From Arthrobacter nitroguajacolicus_D (GTDB lineage: Bacteria; Actinomycetota; Actinomycetes; Actinomycetales; Micrococcaceae): a stretch of DNA of 64,000 bases. Of this stretch, positions 59,584-64,000 are shown piece after piece. How positions within the stretch are numbered: position 1 is the stretch's first letter; the number at the start of each line of letters is the position of its first letter. Under the pieces are notes generated by a model. It made no database searches, was not told where the DNA came from, and worked only from the letters and a program-made list of their open reading frames with translations. The position numbers and the translations under genes were made by a program. The stretch is from positions 62,001-126,000 of the forward strand of contig NZ_JAVDSH010000007.1 in assembly GCF_031455195.1 (NCBI RefSeq). The letters are read 5' to 3'.

Positions 59584-59604
59584 CAAATAGAGAATATCTA
59601 TTTG
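59584..59604. promoter_or_regulatory. 21-bp operator-like palindrome upstream of the decarboxylase gene
   Basis: CAAATAGA and TCTATTTG are perfect inverted repeats around a 5-nt centre. The site is AT-rich, 54 bp upstream of ATG 59659 and close to a possible AT-rich -10 region. It is probably the operator of the decarboxylase/dehydrogenase/amidase genes; the regulator is not in the window. Confidence 0.55.
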
Positions 59605-59658
59605 TAGAAGTAAAAATATTTAGTGGATCAATTATCAGTGTTTGGATATGGTCGAATT

Positions 59659-61269
59659 ATGCAGAATGACGAACTTCCCGTGACCACGGTCAAGCAGGCG
59701 AGCTATGAGCTGCTCCGGGCCAATGGTTTGACCACCATTTTCGGCAACCCTGGTTCCAACGAGCTGCCATTCCTTGGGGCTATGCCCGAAGACTTCCGTT
59801 ACGTCCTTGGCCTTCATGAGGGCGTGGTCATGGGCATTGCCGATGGATACGCCCAAGCATCGGGGAAGGCCGCTTTCGTCAACCTTCACGCTGCCTCGGG
59901 TACGGGCAATGCCATGGGCGCGCTCACGAATGCGTGGTACTCGCATACACCTCTGGTCATCTCGGCTGGACAACAGGTCAGACCGTCGATAGGCATGGAA
60001 TCCATGCTTTCCAACGTGGACGCGACGACGTTGCCCCGTCCGTTGGTCAAGTTCAGCTCGGAACCTGCCTGCGCCGCGGACGTCCCCCGATCCCTCAGCC
60101 ATGCCATCCACGCCGCCACGCAGGATCCCAAGGGGCCGGTGTACATCTCAGTGCCTTACGACGATTGGGACGCAGATGCGGGGGAAGTAAGCGTCAACCT
60201 AGTCGGCCGGAGCGTTCACACAGCAGGGACACCGTCGCGCCGACAGCTCGAACCTTTCATCGACGCTTTGGCCTCAGCGGCCAACCCCGTGTTGGTTCTA
60301 GGACCAGACATCGATGCTGCACGCGCCAATCACAAGGCCGTTGCCTTGGCCGACAAGCTCAAAATGCCGGTCTGGGTAGCGCCCTCGGCACCCCGATGCC
60401 CCTTCCCGACCAACCACCCCGGCTTCCGCGGGGTGCTCCCTGCCTCGATTTCCAGAATCTCTGACTTGTTCAAGGATCATGACGTTGTCCTGGTCGTGGG
60501 CGCCCCCGTGTTCCGCTACCACCAGTTTGAACCCGGCGAGTTCCTCCCGGCGGAGACAACCCTGCTGCACATCACCTGCGACCCGGGCGAAGCAGCCAGG
60601 GCGCCCATGGGCACGGCCTTGGTAGCAGACATGTCCGAAGCACTCCACGCCCTCACTGAGGGTCTACCGGAGTCAAACCGGGCCGTGCCTGCACCCCGGA
60701 TTATCGCTCCCCCGCCTGCGGCCGATGGTACGGCTCTCGCGCCCGAGGCGGTCTTTGAAGTGATCAACGAAGTTGCTCCCCGGGACGCCGTCTACGTCAA
60801 TGAAGCGACGTCCACGGTTGGGGCGTTGTGGGACAGGCTCGAAATGACCCATCCTGGAAGCTACTACTTTCCGGCGTCGGGCGGACTGGGCTTCGGCATG
60901 CCGGCGGCCGTAGGCGTCCAATTGGCCAACCCGAACCGCCGCGTGATCGGCATCATCGGAGACGGCTCGGCAAACTACGGGATCACCGCCCTGTGGACAG
61001 CCGCCCAGGAGAACATCCCTGTCGTCTTCCTGATCCTCAACAACGGGACCTACGGCGCACTTCAAGCCTTTGCAACCAAGCTAAACGCCGAAAACGTGCC
61101 AGGCCTCTCTGTTCCCGGGATTGACTTCTGCGCTCTGGCAGGCGGATATGGCGTCCAGGCCTCCAAGGTCACTGACCTTGCCAACCTCAAGGAAAAACTA
61201 ACGGCAGCGCTCGAAGCCGAGCAACCGACACTCATCGAAATCATGACAACAACCATCAGCCCCTTCTGA
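59659..61269 (+). CDS. mdlC: Benzoylformate decarboxylase (thiamine-diphosphate enzyme)
   Basis: 536 residues from ATG 59659; a GTG at 59623 is possible, and neither has a clear ribosome site. The active-site residues of the Pseudomonas putida enzyme (Ser26, Glu47, His70) align at a constant +7 offset with Ser33 (GNPGSNELPFL), Glu54 (GLHEGVV) and His77 (VNLHAASGTGN). His281 corresponds to VFRYHQFEPG, and the pocket Ala460/Phe464 to TYGALQAF. The ThDP motif is GDGSANYGITALW. It converts benzoylformate, or a close aryl-glyoxylate, to the aldehyde and CO2. The next gene oxidises such aldehydes. Confidence 0.92.
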   Translation: MQNDELPVTTVKQASYELLRANGLTTIFGNPGSNELPFLGAMPEDFRYVLGLHEGVVMGIADGYAQASGKAAFVNLHAASGTGNAMGALTNAWYSHTPLVISAGQQVRPSIGMESMLSNVDATTLPRPLVKFSSEPACAADVPRSLSHAIHAATQDPKGPVYISVPYDDWDADAGEVSVNLVGRSVHTAGTPSRRQLEPFIDALASAANPVLVLGPDIDAARANHKAVALADKLKMPVWVAPSAPRCPFPTNHPGFRGVLPASISRISDLFKDHDVVLVVGAPVFRYHQFEPGEFLPAETTLLHITCDPGEAARAPMGTALVADMSEALHALTEGLPESNRAVPAPRIIAPPPAADGTALAPEAVFEVINEVAPRDAVYVNEATSTVGALWDRLEMTHPGSYYFPASGGLGFGMPAAVGVQLANPNRRVIGIIGDGSANYGITALWTAAQENIPVVFLILNNGTYGALQAFATKLNAENVPGLSVPGIDFCALAGGYGVQASKVTDLANLKEKLTAALEAEQPTLIEIMTTTISPF

Positions 61270-61327
61270 TCTGTTCCCGGCGACACTGACGATCCCGGAC
61301 CGATCAACGATCACCAAGGATAAAGAA

Positions 61328-62821
61328 ATGACCATTCAGCTCGAAAACACCGCTGACTTGCTCGCCGGATGGATTCCCAACCGGCAATTCATCGGCGGTA
61401 CATGGCGCGAGGGACGTTCTGAGCGCACCCTCACCCTCACCAACCCCTACAACCAGCAGATCCTCGGCGGAGTACGCCAGGCAACCATCGAGGATCTCAA
61501 CGACGCCTACACAGCTGCCGCCGCGGCTCAAAAGGAATGGGCGGCCCAGCCCCCGGCCACCCGCCAAGGCATTCTCCTCCGCGCGGCTGCAATCCTGCAG
61601 GAACGCCATGACGAGATCGTCTCCTGGCTTGTAGCTGAGTCAGGCAGCACTGTGCTGAAGGCCAACATCGAGGTTGGGGCGGCCCGTGCCATCACCTTGG
61701 AAGCGGCATCGTTCCCTTACCGGGTGCACGGACGGATCCTGGAGTCGGATGTCCTCGGCAAAGAAAATCGCGTTTACCGGGTGCCCTTGGGAGTTGTCGG
61801 GGTCATCAGCCCTTGGAACTTTCCCCTCCATCTTTCCCAACGGTCCGTAGCCCCCGCGCTGGCCCTAGGAAACGCCGTTGTACTCAAACCTGCCAGCGAC
61901 ACGGCACTCACTGGCGGGCTGCTGATCGGCAAAATCTTCGAAGAAGCCGGACTCCCAGCCGGCGTACTAAACGTTGTGATCGGGGCAGGCAGTGAAATCG
62001 GCGACGCCTTCGTTGAACACGAAATACCTGCGCTCATTTCCTTCACCGGTTCCACACCCGTCGGACAGAACGTCGGACGCATCGCCGCCAGCGGTAAACA
62101 CCTCAAGCACGTCGCCCTGGAACTGGGCGGAAACAGTCCCTTCGTGGTGCTCGCGGACGCCGACCTCGACCAAGCAGTCCGAGCCGCAGCAATGGGCAAG
62201 TTCCTCCATCAAGGCCAAATCTGCATGGCCATCAACAGGATCATCGTCGAAGACTCGGTCTATGACGAGTTCGTTACCCGTTTCACGGAGCACGTACGAA
62301 CGCTGAACTTCGGTGACCCCGCAGACCCCCGGACCTTCATCGGGCCGGTCATCAACAGCCAGCAACTCGAAGGGCTGAAAAAGAAGATCCACCTCGCCAC
62401 TGAAGAAGGAGCCCGGAAAGTCCTCGGCTCGGAGGTCATCGGCCAAGTCATACCGCCACACATCTTCTCCGAGGTCACCCCGGATATGGAACTGGCCCGC
62501 GAAGAAATTTTCGGCCCACTGGTCGGCATTCTTCGCGCCCAGAACGAAGCCCACGCACTGGAGATGGCCAACGACAGCCACTACGGACTGGCCAGTGCGG
62601 TATTCACAGGCAGCACTGAACGGGGAGTCAAATTCGCCCAAGGCATCCGGGCGGGCATGACCCACGTCAACGACATCCCCGTCAACGATGAACCTCATAC
62701 CGCATTCGGTGGCGAAAAGAACTCCGGGCTCGGACGGTTCAACGGCGAATGGGGCATCCAGGAATTCACCACGGACCACTGGATCAGCATCCAGCACACA
62801 CCCCGCCAGTACCCCGTCTAG
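61328..62821 (+). CDS. Aldehyde dehydrogenase, benzaldehyde type
   Basis: 497 residues. The catalytic Cys is in HQGQICMAINRI, the Glu in HVALELGGNSPFV, and the coenzyme loop in SFTGSTPVGQNVG. The style GQICMAINR and PVNDEPHTAFGGEKNSGLGR matches benzaldehyde/vanillin-type NAD(P)+ dehydrogenases rather than succinate-semialdehyde ones. AAGGA lies ahead of ATG 61328. It lies 58 bp after the decarboxylase gene and would oxidise the aldehyde it forms to benzoate or a substituted benzoate. No benzoate-degrading oxygenase is in the window. Confidence 0.87.
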   Translation: MTIQLENTADLLAGWIPNRQFIGGTWREGRSERTLTLTNPYNQQILGGVRQATIEDLNDAYTAAAAAQKEWAAQPPATRQGILLRAAAILQERHDEIVSWLVAESGSTVLKANIEVGAARAITLEAASFPYRVHGRILESDVLGKENRVYRVPLGVVGVISPWNFPLHLSQRSVAPALALGNAVVLKPASDTALTGGLLIGKIFEEAGLPAGVLNVVIGAGSEIGDAFVEHEIPALISFTGSTPVGQNVGRIAASGKHLKHVALELGGNSPFVVLADADLDQAVRAAAMGKFLHQGQICMAINRIIVEDSVYDEFVTRFTEHVRTLNFGDPADPRTFIGPVINSQQLEGLKKKIHLATEEGARKVLGSEVIGQVIPPHIFSEVTPDMELAREEIFGPLVGILRAQNEAHALEMANDSHYGLASAVFTGSTERGVKFAQGIRAGMTHVNDIPVNDEPHTAFGGEKNSGLGRFNGEWGIQEFTTDHWISIQHTPRQYPV

Positions 62822-62854
62822 AAAACCGCGACGACGGAACGGAGGTAAACCTCG

Positions 62855-64000
62855 ATGTCCTTCATAAAGGCAGCTGAGACCCAGCACCGGGCACAGCCTG
62901 AAGGCCGCGACCTCACAGCCTTGGCCACCGCCGCTGCAGTGGCCGGAGGGTCGTTGGAACCGCGCCGGCACCTCAGGGAGCTGCAGCAACTATCCGGGCA
63001 GCTGGCGGGATACGATGCTGTGATCCCCCCCTTGCCGGCACTGCCTTCGACCATGCTGCCCGGTCATCTAAACGGAGTCCCGGTCATGGTGAAGGACAAT
63101 ATCGACGTCGCCGGAGCCCCCACGACCGCGGGCACACCCGCCTTGGCAAACAACATCGCCGAACGAAACGCTCCCCTCATCGATCGGCTCACCCGTGCAG
63201 GGGCGGTCATCACAGGAAAGAACGTGATGCACGAACTCGCATTGGGAGCGACGTCGGACAATCCAGTCCATGGGTTCCCGAAAAACCCGTGGGACCCGGG
63301 CAGGATCTGTGGTGGGAGCAGCGGCGGAACAGCCGCCGCCGTCGCACTGGGCCTGGCTCCAGTTGGAATCGGGACGGACACCGGCGGATCGGTACGCATG
63401 CCGGCAGCACTGTGCGGGTTGTTTGGCTTCCGACCCTCTCCAGGGCGGTACCCTGACGGCGGGATACTATCCCTCACCCCTACCAGGGATACTGCAGGCC
63501 CGATGACCCGAACCCTTCAGGACCTTCTTCTCGTCGATTCCGTACTCGCTTCGCGGCCCGCCGTCAGCGCCCACATAGACCAATCCGTAAGGATCGGCAT
63601 CAGCCCGTGCCACAGAGTTGACCTACACCCGGACGTGGCGGAAAAATACCGACAAGTCCAAGCAGCGCTGGCGGCAAACGGAGCCCGGTTCGTCGACGTC
63701 GACATCGACAGCATCGTCAAAGATGCAGCCGAGATCGCCACAGTCATCCTGTGGGGGGAAGCGGCAGATGGCCTCGAACACTACCTCCGCACCCACAATG
63801 GGCCGACATTGCAGGAACTGGTTCAAACCATCGCCAGCGTCGACGTCAGGCAACTTCTGGTGGCGGGGCTGAGTTCCGTTGACCGGGCCGAATACCAGGC
63901 CGCACTCCAGACACGGCAGCGCCTCCGCGAAGAGCTACAGCGGCGGTTGGATGCCTTCAATGTGAAGGCCCTGATGTTCCCCACGGTCCCCGTCGTGGCA
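62855..64000 (+). CDS. Amidase (amidase-signature family), 3' end outside window
   Basis: The frame is open from ATG 62855, with CGGAGGT at 62840-62846, to the window edge; 382 residues are visible. The catalytic Lys is in VPVMVKDNIDVAG, the bridging Ser in GTDTGGSVRMPAALCG, and the nucleophile region in ICGGSSGGTAAAVALG. Following a benzoylformate decarboxylase and an aldehyde dehydrogenase in the same direction, it recalls mandelamide hydrolase (MdlY) of the Pseudomonas mandelate pathway. The substrate is not proven. A mandelate dehydrogenase or racemase is not seen in the window and might follow. Confidence 0.88.
   Translation, partial: MSFIKAAETQHRAQPEGRDLTALATAAAVAGGSLEPRRHLRELQQLSGQLAGYDAVIPPLPALPSTMLPGHLNGVPVMVKDNIDVAGAPTTAGTPALANNIAERNAPLIDRLTRAGAVITGKNVMHELALGATSDNPVHGFPKNPWDPGRICGGSSGGTAAAVALGLAPVGIGTDTGGSVRMPAALCGLFGFRPSPGRYPDGGILSLTPTRDTAGPMTRTLQDLLLVDSVLASRPAVSAHIDQSVRIGISPCHRVDLHPDVAEKYRQVQAALAANGARFVDVDIDSIVKDAAEIATVILWGEAADGLEHYLRTHNGPTLQELVQTIASVDVRQLLVAGLSSVDRAEYQAALQTRQRLREELQRRLDAFNVKALMFPTVPVVA

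Noticed and set aside
1..64000. CRISPR arrays, tRNA or rRNA genes, transposases, integrases
   Set aside because: Read for regularly spaced repeats, T-loop-like sequences and transposase motifs; none was seen. The decayed genes do not carry insertion-sequence ends that I can identify.

Overview
The window is high-GC, densely coded DNA with frequent GTG/TTG starts, ATGA/GTGA stop-start overlaps, FCD-GntR, PucR, TetR and LacI regulators, and an IclR-tailed flavin reductase. Together these suggest a soil actinobacterium of the Arthrobacter / Paenarthrobacter / Pseudarthrobacter type (Micrococcales). That assignment is inference; no rRNA or other taxonomic marker is present. The window reads as a catabolic accessory region for plant-derived material: it removes sugars from glycosides, breaks down aromatic acids, and handles amides, amines and peptides.

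Layout. 0-11.3 kb: the 3' part of a GH106-type alpha-L-rhamnosidase gene (cut by the left edge), a DHA2 drug/metabolite exporter, a flavin reductase with an IclR-like ligand-binding tail, a LysR regulator, a luciferase-like flavin monooxygenase coupled to a GH3 beta-glucosidase, a TetR regulator and a small unknown protein. 11.3-15 kb: a decayed peptide-ABC ATPase gene, a MazG-like pyrophosphohydrolase, an HSL-type esterase and a GntR regulator with a frameshift near its C-terminus. 15-24 kb: pobA, an aldo/keto reductase and an NAD-binding dehydrogenase, converging on a seven-gene operon ligK-galD-ligJ-ligI-ligA-ligB-ligC. This operon encodes every step from protocatechuate to pyruvate and oxaloacetate by 4,5-cleavage. 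24-31 kb: a GPH-type symporter, a PuuB-like amine oxidase, an aldehyde dehydrogenase and a PucR regulator. 31-36.4 kb: an operon of MaoC-like protein, amidase, MOSC protein, ferredoxin-type reductase and cupin, divergent from a TetR gene. 36.4-45 kb: an NDP-forming acyl-CoA synthetase divergent from a complete five-gene oligopeptide ABC transporter, then a DapA-family remnant. 45.5-54.3 kb: LacI-controlled MFS, GH78 rhamnosidase, GH3 glucosidase and an unusual epimerase/dehydrogenase with a zinc-finger-like tail. 54.7-59.5 kb: a bglF-bglA-bglG-ptsH beta-glucoside PTS operon behind an RNA antiterminator site. 59.6-64 kb: benzoylformate decarboxylase, a benzaldehyde-type dehydrogenase and an amidase cut by the right edge.

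How it fits together. Rhamnosidases (GH106, GH78), beta-glucosidases (two GH3, one phospho-GH1) and their transporters could strip sugars from plant glycosides. The released aromatics could be funnelled through PobA or other peripheral enzymes to protocatechuate and the lig operon, while aryl-glyoxylates go through the decarboxylase and dehydrogenase to aromatic acids. The 31-44 kb block is the least familiar part. The MOSC protein next to a [2Fe-2S] flavoprotein reductase, an amidase and a CoA ligase suggests a possible route for N-oxygenated amides.

Several operator-like palindromes were found by eye in divergent promoters (5510, 24431, 35686, 46565/46597, 59584), together with strong hairpin terminators. 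Gene decay is visible at 11.4-11.9, 13.95-14.67, 44.2-44.9 and possibly 54.5 kb. No rRNA, tRNA, CRISPR array or transposase was seen.
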